DNA of 64,000 nucleotides from Clostridium sp. CAG:417 (GCA_000432835.1 FR890363.1:1-64000), one strand, 5' to 3'. Positions 25,985-35,585 are shown, counted from the stretch's first letter. The notes: generated by a model not told the origin, from the letters alone. Translations and numbers: made by a program.

Positions 25985-26965
25985 ATGCTATTGTTAACAA
26001 AATCAGTTTTTGCCGTCATGATAGGTTTTTTAGCCTCAACATTTATCGGCCTAATTTTAATACCAAAACTAAAAAAAATGCATGCTGGGCAACATGTTAG
26101 TGTATTTTTAGCAAGTGCTCACAAGCAAAAAGAGGGAACCCCAACAATGGGTGGTTTAATTTTTATATTATCTACCACAATTACTATTTTGCTTTTAATA
26201 ATTACAAATAAGATTGACTATACATCCAACCTTTTGATTGTTTTACTTTCCTTTTTAGGGTTTGGACTTATAGGATTTATAGATGACTTTCTTTCCCTTC
26301 GCAAAAAAGGAAATGAAGGTTTAACAACATATCAAAAATTATTTATGCAAGTAATAATATCCGTGATTTTCTTCTATATATATATGAAGAATGGTGGTCA
26401 AACATCATTAACAATTGGAACCCTTCATATTGACCTAGAATTAGGATGGCTATATGGATTATTTATTCTTTTTGTTCTAGTCGCATCCTCAAATGCTGTA
26501 AATTTAACAGATGGTCTAGATGGCCTTGCAGGTGGCCTATCAGCTATAGCATATATTGCTTTTGCACTAATATCACTTATTGTAGGTTATGAAGAAATTG
26601 GTATTTTCTCATTAATTTTATCAGGAAGTATTTTAGGCTTTTTAGTATTCAACTCTTATCCAGCTAAGGTCATTATGGGAGACACCGGAAGCTTAGCTTT
26701 AGGTGGTGCGATGGGAGCAATCGCTATTATTACCCATCGAGAATTAACTCTTGTAGTAGTAGCGGGAGTATTTGTTATTGAAACATTCTCTGTAATTATT
26801 CAAACTATCTCAGTAGTTTTCTTTCATAAAAAAGTATTCCTAATGTCGCCACTTCACCATCACTTTGAAAAACTAGGTTGGAAAGAGCCAGACATTGTCA
26901 AAACCTTTTGGATAGCAGGACTTGTATTAGCGATGAGTGGAATTATCTTTGGAGTATGGTTATAA
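25985..26965 (+). CDS. mraY: Phospho-N-acetylmuramoyl-pentapeptide transferase
   Basis: MraY links the UDP-MurNAc-pentapeptide precursor to undecaprenyl phosphate, making lipid I. About ten membrane helices and the family motifs are present: KKEGTPTMGG-like EGTPTMGG, GFIDDFLSLRKKGN, NAVNLTDGLDGLAGG and the terminal HHHFEKLGWKEPDIV. The length, 326, is standard. The gene follows a spoVD-like gene as in many dcw clusters, but murE, murD and murG are absent on either side, so the cluster is broken up. It has its own extended -10 and terminator. Confidence 0.97.
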   Translation: MLLLTKSVFAVMIGFLASTFIGLILIPKLKKMHAGQHVSVFLASAHKQKEGTPTMGGLIFILSTTITILLLIITNKIDYTSNLLIVLLSFLGFGLIGFIDDFLSLRKKGNEGLTTYQKLFMQVIISVIFFYIYMKNGGQTSLTIGTLHIDLELGWLYGLFILFVLVASSNAVNLTDGLDGLAGGLSAIAYIAFALISLIVGYEEIGIFSLILSGSILGFLVFNSYPAKVIMGDTGSLALGGAMGAIAIITHRELTLVVVAGVFVIETFSVIIQTISVVFFHKKVFLMSPLHHHFEKLGWKEPDIVKTFWIAGLVLAMSGIIFGVWL

Positions 26966-26997
26966 GATTTAAACTTAAAGATGTTTAAGTCTTTTTT
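26965..26997 (+). terminator. Terminator of mraY
   Basis: Stem AGATTTAAAC / GTTTAAGTCT (one G-T pair) with loop TTAAAGAT and a T run; overlaps the stop codon. Confidence 0.8.
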
Positions 26998-27052
26998 ATT
27001 GCAAAAAAAACTTTAATATGAGTATAATTAACTTAATAATAGGGTGAGTGTT

Positions 27053-27747
27053 ATGAGAGAAAAATTACAAAAGATTGATTATAAAATTTTAGTCTTAATC
27101 ATACCAGTATTACCAATGAAACAAATGGTTTAGATCAAACAAATAAATATGAATATTACTTATCAACATCAAGCACTACTCTTACAGGGGGAGAATTTAA
27201 GGAATATGTAAATAAGAAGGAATTTAACATCGGAACATCTTTAACAGGTGTAAGATATCTATATGTAAGACAAATAAGCGATGGGGCTGGTATTCATTCA
27301 CAAAGTAGTGGTAATGTAGTAACACTAGATGGAAAAGCCTATCACCAATTTGGACCATATATTTTTGATAATACCAATCCAGAATGTAAAATAGAAAAAA
27401 ATATTACCAAGATTACTAATAAAAATATAACTCTAAAAATAAATGGTACTGATGAAATTTCAACTAATAACTTACAATATTCTTTAAATGGAAAAGACTT
27501 TGATGAAAATAAGAAAAAGATTATAACAACAAATAACACTTATAAAGCCTATGTTAAATATGAAGCTTTTGCAAAAGACAACGTTGGAAATATAGGAAGT
27601 TGTAAAATTACTATTTCAACTTTAGTAAGTGTTCCAAATACTAAATTAATAATTAATAGAAATCTCTATATAGTTGGAATGCTTCTTATAATCAGTGGTT
27701 TAGGTATTACAACATATATGATAATAAAAAAGAAAAAGAATGTGTAA
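27053..27747 (+). pseudogene. Decayed surface protein gene (internal deletion and frameshift)
   Basis: A start with a GGGTGAG ribosome site opens an export-signal-like peptide (MREKLQKIDYKILVLIIPVL) but stops after 26 codons at 27131. From about 27085 another frame is open, without a start codon, to 27747. It encodes some 220 residues of a surface protein: STSSTTLTGGEF, YLYVRQISDGAG, GPYIFDNTNP, an Ig-like region, VGNIGSCKITIS, and a C-terminal membrane helix (LYIVGMLLIISGLGITTYMII) with a KKKKN tail. The N-terminus and C-terminus of one long cell-surface protein appear joined out of frame after loss of the middle. An authentic programmed frameshift is less likely. Confidence 0.7.
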
Positions 27748-27748
27748 T

Positions 27749-28315
27749 TTAGATATTACCATTCTTTTTTGTCATAATCTTACCATGACCTCCATTACTA
27801 AAGTCATACTGAGCTATATTTCTAGAAGTTACTTTATCAAGACCAAAATAAGATTTTAAAACTTGTACCATTTCAACATATTTATTAATCGCACCATCAT
27901 AATTATTTTCTTTTACTAATTGTTCAGTACTTACTAAATATGTATCATAATATTTTTTCCATAATGTATCATCTTTTGACTCTTCATAATCCTTTTTAAT
28001 TAACAAAGCAATCTCTGGTCCTATAGAATCATACTCCATAAGAAGAGGAGTAAACTTAGCATCCTTTTGTAAAATATTATCTCTAAATGATCTTAAATTA
28101 TTTAATAAAGAACAATCATCATCTAGCCCCAGTACATCACAAACAATAGTAGTTATATAACAACCGCTAGTAGCATTTACAGGTTTTTGATGAGAACAAT
28201 TATCTCCTGGATAATAGTATGATCTATACCAACTACAATATCCTTTTTTATAGTCTCCTTGAAAATCATAATAAACACATCCACCACATTGGTATTGATA
28301 TTCCAAATTACTCAT
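27749..28315 (-). CDS. Cysteine-rich protein with CFI-box-like segment
   Basis: A 188-residue soluble protein. The N-terminal 45 residues hold four closely spaced cysteines (CGGC, GYCSWY, DNCSH) that could bind zinc or an iron-sulfur cluster. The next segment, SGCYITTIVCDVLGLDDDC followed by LRSFRDNILQ, resembles the CFI-box motif (CFIATAAYG, LRxFRDxxL) found in diverse bacterial proteins of unknown function. The remainder is helical. Start ATG 28315 has a GGGAGA site. It is convergent with the decayed surface gene; spoVE lies 95 bp downstream on the same strand, with its own direction from 29499. Confidence 0.7.
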   Translation of the reverse strand: MSNLEYQYQCGGCVYYDFQGDYKKGYCSWYRSYYYPGDNCSHQKPVNATSGCYITTIVCDVLGLDDDCSLLNNLRSFRDNILQKDAKFTPLLMEYDSIGPEIALLIKKDYEESKDDTLWKKYYDTYLVSTEQLVKENNYDGAINKYVEMVQVLKSYFGLDKVTSRNIAQYDFSNGGHGKIMTKKNGNI

Positions 28316-28410
28316 AATAAATCTCCCTTAAGTGACTGCTATTATAACACAATAAGCACTTTTTTTCAACTGTTTCATAAAAAATACCTTTATTTTATAC
28401 AGATGTATTA

Positions 28411-29499
28411 TTAATTATTATTTTTAGAAATATTTAGTAAAATTCCAATACTTATCATCGTGATTAACAAACTACTTCCGCCATATGAGAGGAAGGGAAG
28501 GGTAACACCAGTAACAGGAATCATCCCCGATACAACCATCAAATTTAACATTGCCTGAAAAATAATCTGAAAAGTCATACCAAAAGCTAAATATTTTGAA
28601 AACTGATCTCTAGCTTCTAAAGAAATTTTTATTCCCCTCTGGAGTATTACTATAAAAAGGCCAATAACAATAAATGCTCCTACAATTCCAAACTCTTCTG
28701 TGATAATAGAAAAAATAAAATCTGTTTGCGGCTCTGGAAGATAAAAATGTTTTTGAATACTATTTCCAAATCCTCTTCCTAAAAGTCCACCCGGTCCAAT
28801 AGCGTAAAGACTTTGAATAATCTGAAATCCTGTGCCAAGAGGATCTTTCCATGGATTAACGAATGAAGTAATTCTATCCATTCTATAGGGAGCAATTAAA
28901 ATCAAAACAATAATTCCTACTAATCCAATCGCGCCCATTCCAAAAAAGAATTTCATATTAACGCCTGCCACAAACAACAAGGCAATAATTGAAACCGTTA
29001 ATATTACTCCTGTTCCTAAATCTGGTTGTAACATTATTAAACCGAAAAATAAGAATACAATTCCAAGAATGGGAAAAACTCCTGTTTTATAACTTTTAAG
29101 AAATTTGTTGCTACGACATAAATATTTACTCGTAAAAATAATTAACCCCAGTTTAGCAAACTCACTTGGCTGTATCCCAAAAGGACCAATACCAAACCAA
29201 CTACGACTCCCATTTCTAATACTACCAATTCCAGGAATTATAACTAAAATTAATAAAATCAAACAGATAGTAATAATTAGGTTAGCCTTTTCATAATAAA
29301 ATTTATAATTAAGCTTTCCTACAATATTCATTAAAATTAAACCAATCACAATAAAAAGTGCTTGTTGTTTTACATAATGAAAACTATCATTAAACTTATA
29401 TTCAGCCCAAACACTAGAAGCAGAATAAATCATAATTACTCCAAATACCAATAAAGCAAGAACCGCTAACAAGAGAATCTTATCATATTTTTTACGCAT
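28411..29499 (-). CDS. spoVE: SpoVE/FtsW-type SEDS glycosyltransferase
   Basis: A 362-residue SEDS protein with ten membrane helices that polymerises lipid II into glycan strands. The typical signatures are visible: IMIYSASSVWA, GSRSWFGIGPFGIQPSEFAKL, LQPDLGTGVIL, the external loop MDRITSFVNPWKDPLGTGFQIIQSL, QTDFIFSIITEEFG and SYGGSSLL. FtsW, SpoVE and RodA share these; short termini and presence with a spoVD-like gene favour SpoVE or FtsW over RodA. It is about 2.6 kb from that PBP gene and on the opposite strand, away from mur genes. The ribosome site is GGTGAT. Confidence 0.9.
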   Translation of the reverse strand: MRKKYDKILLLAVLALLVFGVIMIYSASSVWAEYKFNDSFHYVKQQALFIVIGLILMNIVGKLNYKFYYEKANLIITICLILLILVIIPGIGSIRNGSRSWFGIGPFGIQPSEFAKLGLIIFTSKYLCRSNKFLKSYKTGVFPILGIVFLFFGLIMLQPDLGTGVILTVSIIALLFVAGVNMKFFFGMGAIGLVGIIVLILIAPYRMDRITSFVNPWKDPLGTGFQIIQSLYAIGPGGLLGRGFGNSIQKHFYLPEPQTDFIFSIITEEFGIVGAFIVIGLFIVILQRGIKISLEARDQFSKYLAFGMTFQIIFQAMLNLMVVSGMIPVTGVTLPFLSYGGSSLLITMISIGILLNISKNNN

Positions 29500-29608
29500 G
29501 ATATCACCTATAATATTTTATAGTTTTAATAAAAAAATATGATTAAACTAAATAGATATGTATAAAAGTATAAAAAGTATTCATATTAAAAAAGAAAGGA
29601 TGAATAAT

Positions 29609-30046
29609 ATGGATGAAAATATAGAATTATTAGAGTATATTTATAAAAATGCTGAAATGGGAGTACATAGTTTAACTAAATTACAAGAAGAATTAGAAGA
29701 AAAAGAAAACAAAATCAAGAAGGTTCTTAAAGAAGAATTAGAGTCTTATGAACATTTTAAAAAGGAAAGTAAAAAACTCATCAAAAAGAATGGGTATGAC
29801 TTAGAAAAAAATAAATTAACTGCGAAAATAGCGTCATCTATGGGTATAAAAAAAGAAGTTAATAGTGATAATAGTGATGCAAGTATTGCTCATATGTTAA
29901 CCCAAGGTATTACTATGGGAGTAGTTGATATGGAAACAAAAATAGATAATTATAAAGAGGTTGTAAATGAAGATATTTTATCTTTAGCCAAAGAATTTTT
30001 AAAGTTCCAACAAGAAGAAATCGAAAAATTAAAAGAGTATATGTAA
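29609..30046 (+). CDS. Four-helix DUF-type protein (ferritin-like bundle), unknown
   Basis: A 145-residue, all-helical, highly charged protein. The layout (ENIELLEYIYKNAEMGVHSLTKL, long KEELESYEHFKKES helix, ASSMGIKKE, AHMLTQGITMGVVDME, then a final helix with FLKFQQEEIEKLKEYM) resembles ferritin-like or DUF2383-type bundles seen in Firmicutes. Metal ligands are not obvious. The ATG at 29609 lies 8 nt after AAAGGA; the upstream in-frame starts at 29558 and 29600 overlap or precede that site. No partner is evident. Confidence 0.6.
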   Translation: MDENIELLEYIYKNAEMGVHSLTKLQEELEEKENKIKKVLKEELESYEHFKKESKKLIKKNGYDLEKNKLTAKIASSMGIKKEVNSDNSDASIAHMLTQGITMGVVDMETKIDNYKEVVNEDILSLAKEFLKFQQEEIEKLKEYM

Positions 30047-30053
30047 AAATGCC

Positions 30054-30083
30054 TTGACTAAGAAAATAGCTTTCTCCTATTAT
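30054..30083 (+). promoter_or_regulatory. Candidate promoter of the DUF1848 gene
   Basis: TTGACT (30054-30059), 18-bp spacer, TATTAT (30078-30083), 22 bp before the start codon. Confidence 0.5.
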
Positions 30084-30104
30084 AGTATTTAGGGGAGTAT
30101 AGTT

Positions 30105-30995
30105 ATGATTTTAAATGTTAGTGGTAGAACAGATATAGTTGCTTTTTATACTTCATGGTTTATGAATAGATACCATGAAGGTTTTTTGGATGTTAGAAAT
30201 CCATTTTATAAAAAACAAGTAAGTAGAATTTATTTTAAAGATGTTGATTTAATTGTTTTTTGTACTAAGAATCCCCTTCCTATATTAGACCACTTAAATG
30301 AAATAAAAATACCTATGGTTTTTCATATTACCATTACTCCATATAAAAAAGATATTGAACCAAAGGTTATAGATAAAAAATTAATAATTGCCGCTGTTAA
30401 AAAAATATCATCTATAGTTGGTAAAGAATATACAGTGGTTAGATATGATCCCATATTTTTAAGTCCTAAATATGATTTAAATTATCATTTGAAATGTTTT
30501 GAAAGGTTATGTGAACAATTAGATGGCTATATAAATCATATAATAGTTTCTTTTATTGATGAGTATAAAAATGTTAAAAATAATAGTAAAATTCTAAATA
30601 TAAGAGAACCTAATGAAGAAGATTATGAAATAATTGGGACATCTTTTTCAAATATTGCTAAAAAGCATAATATAACAGTACAAACTTGCGCTGAAAAACA
30701 AAATTTAGTTCAATATGGTTTTATCAAAAGTGATTGCTTAACTCCTAATATGGTATTCAAATTAACGGGTTTAACAAAAATGAAAAAATGGACATCGCGC
30801 AAAACCCCTTACTGTGACTGCGTCGAAATGGTTGATGTCGGAGCTTATAATACTTGTCTTCACTTCTGCAAATATTGTTATGCTAACTATTCAGAAAAAG
30901 AGGTAATTAAAAATAATAAGTTACACAATCCCGCATCAAGTTTATTAATTGGTGAAATAGAAAGCGATGATATAATTAAAGTAAGAAAAAAATAA
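30105..30995 (+). CDS. DUF1848-family protein with C-terminal CX3CX2C
   Basis: This 296-residue protein begins MILNVSGRTDIVAFYTSWFMNRY, the signature of DUF1848. The core looks like a TIM-type barrel (VDLIVFCTKNP, MVFHITITPY, YTVVRYDPIFL, VSFIDEY). At the C-terminus C237 and C239 precede the triad C251-x3-C255-x2-C258 (CLHFCKYCYAN), the spacing used by radical SAM proteins to bind a [4Fe-4S] cluster, but placed at the end of the protein rather than the start. The enzyme activity is unknown. It has its own promoter; the following genes may be read through. Confidence 0.85.
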   Translation: MILNVSGRTDIVAFYTSWFMNRYHEGFLDVRNPFYKKQVSRIYFKDVDLIVFCTKNPLPILDHLNEIKIPMVFHITITPYKKDIEPKVIDKKLIIAAVKKISSIVGKEYTVVRYDPIFLSPKYDLNYHLKCFERLCEQLDGYINHIIVSFIDEYKNVKNNSKILNIREPNEEDYEIIGTSFSNIAKKHNITVQTCAEKQNLVQYGFIKSDCLTPNMVFKLTGLTKMKKWTSRKTPYCDCVEMVDVGAYNTCLHFCKYCYANYSEKEVIKNNKLHNPASSLLIGEIESDDIIKVRKK

Positions 30996-31045
30996 TTAAT
31001 AGTGAAAAAAAATATGTTATATTAAAAAGGAAAAGAGGTTTTAAA

Positions 31046-31753
31046 ATGAGTAAAATTGTATTAATTGGTGGCGGAAATATTGGAAGAGGAAATACGCCTT
31101 ATGAGACAAAAGAAATAGATGAAGAAATAGTAAAGATGACTACTAAAGAGCATCCTAATTTATTATTTGTAGGACTTGCTAGTAGTTTTTCAGATTCATA
31201 TTATGATACTGTGAAGCTAATATATAAAGATCTAGGTTGTAACTGTGCCTATTTAAAAAAGAAAAATATTATCAACAATAGGGATATAGTAGAAAATAAA
31301 ATAAACACAGCTGATATAATTTATTTTTGTGGAGGAGATACAATAAAACTTGTAGATACCTTAAAGGAATATGATTTAATACCTTTATTACAAAAAGCTA
31401 TTGATAGTGATAAAGTAATTGCGGGAATGTCCGCTGGTGCTATTATGTTATGTAAAGAGGGATATTCAGATTCCTTAAAGCTAAGAAATGAAAGCGACAA
31501 ATACTGTTTTATAGATGGCCTAAACTATTTAGATATTTCTTTTTGCCCACACTATGAAAATGAAAGCGACAGAGCAAGTGAATTAAAAGAAGATTTAAAA
31601 GGTCAAACAAAAAAAGTTTTGTGCTTACCAAACGGTGTTGCTATGGCAATAGAAAATGACAAAAAACACTTTATTAAAAGCTTAAACAATGATGCTTATC
31701 TTTGTTATTATGATGATAAAAATATTTATCACGAAGAAAAAATAGAGGTATAA
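31046..31753 (+). CDS. Peptidase E-like protein (family S51)
   Basis: A 235-residue serine peptidase of the PepE/cyanophycinase family with a class I glutamine amidotransferase-like fold. The nucleophile elbow is GMSAGAIMLCKEG, and IYFCGGDTIKLVDTL and FCPHYENESDR match other conserved positions. PepE removes N-terminal Asp from dipeptides; close relatives in Firmicutes are not biochemically defined. The start has an AAGAGG site. The Nudix gene follows 2 bp after its stop, so the two are an operon. Confidence 0.85.
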   Translation: MSKIVLIGGGNIGRGNTPYETKEIDEEIVKMTTKEHPNLLFVGLASSFSDSYYDTVKLIYKDLGCNCAYLKKKNIINNRDIVENKINTADIIYFCGGDTIKLVDTLKEYDLIPLLQKAIDSDKVIAGMSAGAIMLCKEGYSDSLKLRNESDKYCFIDGLNYLDISFCPHYENESDRASELKEDLKGQTKKVLCLPNGVAMAIENDKKHFIKSLNNDAYLCYYDDKNIYHEEKIEV

Positions 31754-31755
31754 AA

Positions 31756-32238
31756 ATGGATATAAAAATAAAGAAAAATAGTCACCTATTTAAAGTTAGA
31801 ACATCAGGAATAATCATGAAAGACAATAAGATTTTAGTTGAACAATATAGAGATACATCTTATTTTACATTACCTGGAGGATATGTTGAAATAGGAGAAG
31901 ATAGTAGCTCGGCTATAATTAGAGAAATAAAAGAAGAAGTAGGGGTAAATTTTAAAATTGATAGATATTTAGGAATAGTAGAGAATTTCTTTATCAATGC
32001 TAACCAAGAAAAAACACATGGAATAGATTTTTATTATCTAGGTACGACAGAAGATGAAATACCTCTAGAAAACTTTGATTTAATAGAAAACGATAATGGA
32101 ATTATTATAAATCACCATTTTAAATGGATAGAATTACAAAAACTAACAGACTATGATATTAGGCCTAAATGTATAATTCCATATTTAAGAAATGAACAAA
32201 ATACATCCTTTCACCTAGTTCAAAGAGAGACAGACTAA
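31756..32238 (+). CDS. Nudix hydrolase
   Basis: A 160-residue Nudix enzyme that would cleave a nucleoside diphosphate linked to another group. The Nudix box is complete: GYVEIGEDSSSAIIREIKEE-VGV, matching GX5EX7REUXEEXGU. The substrate cannot be deduced; the family includes NTP, ADP-ribose and dinucleotide hydrolases. It lies 2 bp after the peptidase E gene, with an AGAGGT site inside that gene. Confidence 0.9.
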   Translation: MDIKIKKNSHLFKVRTSGIIMKDNKILVEQYRDTSYFTLPGGYVEIGEDSSSAIIREIKEEVGVNFKIDRYLGIVENFFINANQEKTHGIDFYYLGTTEDEIPLENFDLIENDNGIIINHHFKWIELQKLTDYDIRPKCIIPYLRNEQNTSFHLVQRETD

Positions 32239-32269
32239 CTTCTATATCTTCCTAAAATCAACAAAAAAC

Positions 32270-32298
32270 TTGACAAAATACTACATTTGTGCTAAAAT
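32270..32298 (+). promoter_or_regulatory. Promoter of the HAD-ligase/PlsC operon
   Basis: TTGACA (32270-32275), exactly 17 bp, TAAAAT (32293-32298). The ATG at 32299 directly abuts the -10 and so cannot be used for translation. Confidence 0.7.
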
Positions 32299-32346
32299 AT
32301 GTTCAAATTTACATGGAGTAGTAGTTGTAAAAAGGGGGAAACAATT

Positions 32347-34707
32347 ATGAAAATCGGTGTGGATATAGATGGAACTTTAACTGATATTGCAAAATTTCAA
32401 ATAGAAGAAGGAAAAAAGTTTTTTGGTAGAGAACCAGTTAATACAAAAGTCCTTGACGTAAAGGATATGTTTGAATGTAGTGATGAAGAAGAAAAAGCCT
32501 TTTGGAAGAAAAACTACATGAAATATTGTGTCCTTGGTAAAATGCGTAATGGTTCAGACAAATTTACTAAAAATGCTCACAATAATGATGATGAAATAAT
32601 AATTATTACATCACGTAAATATACAGACCAAGATACTAAACTTGGAAAATTAATGCGATATACAGTTGAACAGTGGTTAAAACATAATGGTATAGAAACA
32701 GATAAAATAATTTATTGTAATGAAGATAAAACAGCCGCTATAAAAGATAATAAAATAGATATAATGTTAGAAGATAATTCTAAAAATATTGAAGAGTTAA
32801 GTAAGTTAACAAAAGTAGTATGTATGAATACTGAATATAATATGGATTATCAGTTTACTAATGCCAATAATGTAAAAAGAATTTGTTCAATGAATGAGGC
32901 ATATTCCGCTGTAAAAGAATTTGAACTTGAAATTATGAAAGAAGAAGCTGATAGAAAAGATCAAGAATTAATTACAGTAAAATCTGGAAAAGCATCTATT
33001 GATAGACCTTGGTTAAAATATTATGACTATGAAAGTAGAAATATTGAATTACCAACTACAAGTATTTATGAATATTTAAAAGATAGTACTAAAAAATACT
33101 CTAACATGATTGCTATTAATTATTTTAATAACAAAATATCATATAAAGAGCTATTTAATAATATTGAAAAGTATGCTAAAGCTTTTACTGCTGAGGGAAT
33201 TAAAAAAGGAGACATTGTAACTTTATGTTTACCTAATGTTCCAGAAGCTGTATATATGTTTTATGCTTTAAATAAAATTGGGGCAATTGCTAATATGGTT
33301 CACCCTTTAAAAAGTGGAAATGAAATAAAGTTAGCTATTAATGATACTAAGTCTAAATTATTAGTAATGGTTGATAATGCTTTTAAAGAAGTTGATCCAA
33401 TTGCTGCTGATATTACTGCTCAAAAGATTGTTGTTGTATCAGCTGGGGACTCAATGCCACTTCCATTAAAACTTGGTTATAAAGCAAAATGTGGAAAAAC
33501 AATTAATTACAGTGAAGATAATAAGTATGTATCTCTTGATACTTTTGCTAAACAATCTAAAGAAATAAAAAATTTGCCTGATGTGAAAACATCAGGAAAT
33601 GACACTGCCGTAATAATGTATACTGGTGGAACTTCTGGATTCCCTAAAGGTGTTGAATTATCCAATAATAATTTCAATAGAATGGTATTCCAACAAAAAG
33701 CAACAGCTAAACACTTTGGAGCAGGCGATAAAATGTTAACTATTATGCCAGTGTTCCATGGATTTGGATTATGTAGTTCAGTACATATGCCACTTTCATA
33801 TGGTATAACAACTATCTTAATACCTAAATTCGATTCAAAAGAATTTTACAAGTTAATGAGTAAGTATAAACCAAACCATGTATTTGGAGTTCCAAAACTT
33901 TGGAAAGCTCTTATGAATGATAAAAAGATACAAGGCATGGACTTATCATTTATGAAATACATCGTTTCAGGTGGAGAAAATATGAAGGATGGCCTTGAAG
34001 AAGAAATTAACAAATTCTTTGAACAACATAACTGTTACTATAAATTAAAGAAGGGTTATGGTTCTACCGAAGCGGTTGCCGGAACTACTTTATCAGATGA
34101 TAACTGCAACGAAATCGGAAGTATTGGTATCCCACTAATATGTAATGATTTTAAAATTGTTAAACCTGAAACAGAAGAAGAACTTGATTACTATCAAGAA
34201 GGAGAAATCTGTATTTCTGGTCCAACAATCATGAAGGGATATTTAAATAATAAAGAAGAAACAGCCCATGCTTTAAGAGTACATGCAGATGGCAAATTAT
34301 GGTACCATACCGGTGATTCTGGATACATGACAAAAGATGGTTTAATATATTATACTGATAGGCTATCTAGAATGTATGTATCAGGAGGATTTAATATTTA
34401 TCCACCAAGAATTGAAAAAATTATTGAAACAAATAATAAAGTAGAGCAATGTGCTGTTGTTGGTATAAATCATCCATATAAAGATATAAAAGTACCACAA
34501 GCATACCTAATTTTAAAACCAGGTGAACAACTAGATGAAAAATTAATTGAAGAAATTAGTAGTGTATGTAGACAAAATCTAGATATGCATCACCAACCAT
34601 TTAAGTTTGTACAAGTATCTGAATTTCCAACTACTAAAGTCGGAAAAACTGATTATAAAGCTTTAGAAAAATTATCAGAAGAAGACAAAGTTAAGGTAAA
34701 AAGGAGA
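32347..34707 (+). CDS. HAD phosphatase / acyl-CoA ligase fusion protein
   Basis: This 787-residue protein joins two enzymes. Residues about 1-185 are an NT5C-like HAD phosphatase: DIDGTLTD (motif I), IIITSRKY (motif II), EDKTAAI and IMLEDN (motifs III/IV). Residues about 215-785 are an adenylate-forming ligase: MYTGGTSGFPKG (phosphate loop), GYGSTEAVAGT, YHTGDSGYM, DRLSRMYVSGGFNIYP and the catalytic lysine region TKVGKTDYKAL. Such ligases activate fatty acids as CoA or ACP thioesters. The HAD part has all its catalytic residues, so it is probably active. The start follows GGGGGAAAC. A PlsC-like acyltransferase follows 8 bp after, suggesting lipid synthesis or remodelling. The stop codon ends at about 34710. 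Confidence 0.88.
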
Positions 34708-34715
34708 TAATTGAA

Positions 34716-35540
34716 ATGAGTAACTTAGGATATCAAATAGGAAGAGTCTTTGGAACCCCATACTTCAAAAAACACTATAACTTAAAGATTATAAATAAGG
34801 AATTTATTCCAAAAGAAGGACCAATATTATTATGTGGAAATCACTTGCATGTACTTGATCAATTTCCTGTCATTGCATCAACAAGTAGAACTAGTCACTG
34901 GATGGCAAAAAAAGAGTATTTCGATGGTAAATTAGGTCCATTATTTAAAATGACTGGGGCAATATCAGTTGATAGATTTGGAGATGCAAAAAAAGCGGAA
35001 ATTGAAGCTATTGATTATTTGAATCAGGGTAGTGCAGTAGGTTTATTTCCAGAGGGCACAAGAAATGGTTTGAAAGAAGAAAAATTACAAGAATTATATG
35101 AACTATATTCCAGTGATATTAGTTATGATGATTTTAAGAAACTAATGCCTAAAAATACACTTGCCTCTCAAATAAACTTATTAGATAAACTATATAAAGA
35201 AGAAAAAATCACAAGAAATGAATATAAGTCATATATATTATCTGCCAAAAATGCAGTCCATGAACTATGCGAAATGGAAAGAATTACTCCATCAGAATGT
35301 GAAGATTCAATACTACTACCATTTAAATATGGAGCAGTTTCTATGGCGTCAAAGACAAATGCAAAAATAGTCCCGTTTGGTGTAACAGGACACTATGTAA
35401 AAAACAGTAACGACCTAACTGTTAACTTTGCTAAACCACTAGATGTTAATAATTATAATTCACTTGAAGAGGCAAACTTAGCCCTAAGAGAAAACGTAAA
35501 AAGTTTAGTTAAACAAAATATAAATAGTAATATTAAATAA
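34716..35540 (+). CDS. PlsC-type acyltransferase with central insertion
   Basis: This 274-residue protein is of the 1-acylglycerol-3-phosphate acyltransferase family, which moves acyl groups onto lysophosphatidic acid. The catalytic HX4D is H43-LHVL-D48 (GNHLHVLDQFPV) and the glycerophosphate-binding FPEGTRNG is at 111-118. Between FPEGTR and the usual FKYGA segment (residue about 203) is an extra helical stretch of about 80 residues (118-199), absent from typical PlsC. There is no clear membrane anchor. It shares a transcript with the HAD-ligase fusion, whose acyl product might be its donor; that link is inference. Confidence 0.88.
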   Translation: MSNLGYQIGRVFGTPYFKKHYNLKIINKEFIPKEGPILLCGNHLHVLDQFPVIASTSRTSHWMAKKEYFDGKLGPLFKMTGAISVDRFGDAKKAEIEAIDYLNQGSAVGLFPEGTRNGLKEEKLQELYELYSSDISYDDFKKLMPKNTLASQINLLDKLYKEEKITRNEYKSYILSAKNAVHELCEMERITPSECEDSILLPFKYGAVSMASKTNAKIVPFGVTGHYVKNSNDLTVNFAKPLDVNNYNSLEEANLALRENVKSLVKQNINSNIK

Positions 35541-35552
35541 AAATGTAGAAAG

Positions 35553-35585
35553 AACTAATTATTGATTTGATAATTGGTTTTTTTA
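35553..35585 (+). terminator. Terminator of the HAD-ligase/PlsC operon
   Basis: Stem AACTAATTAT / ATAATTGGTT (one T-G pair, 35553-35562 and 35570-35579) followed by T residues. Confidence 0.7.

Noticed and set aside
27342..27539. A 65-codon minus-strand frame in the decayed surface gene
   Set aside because: The plus strand encodes recognisable surface-protein sequence through this region; the minus frame has no ribosome site.
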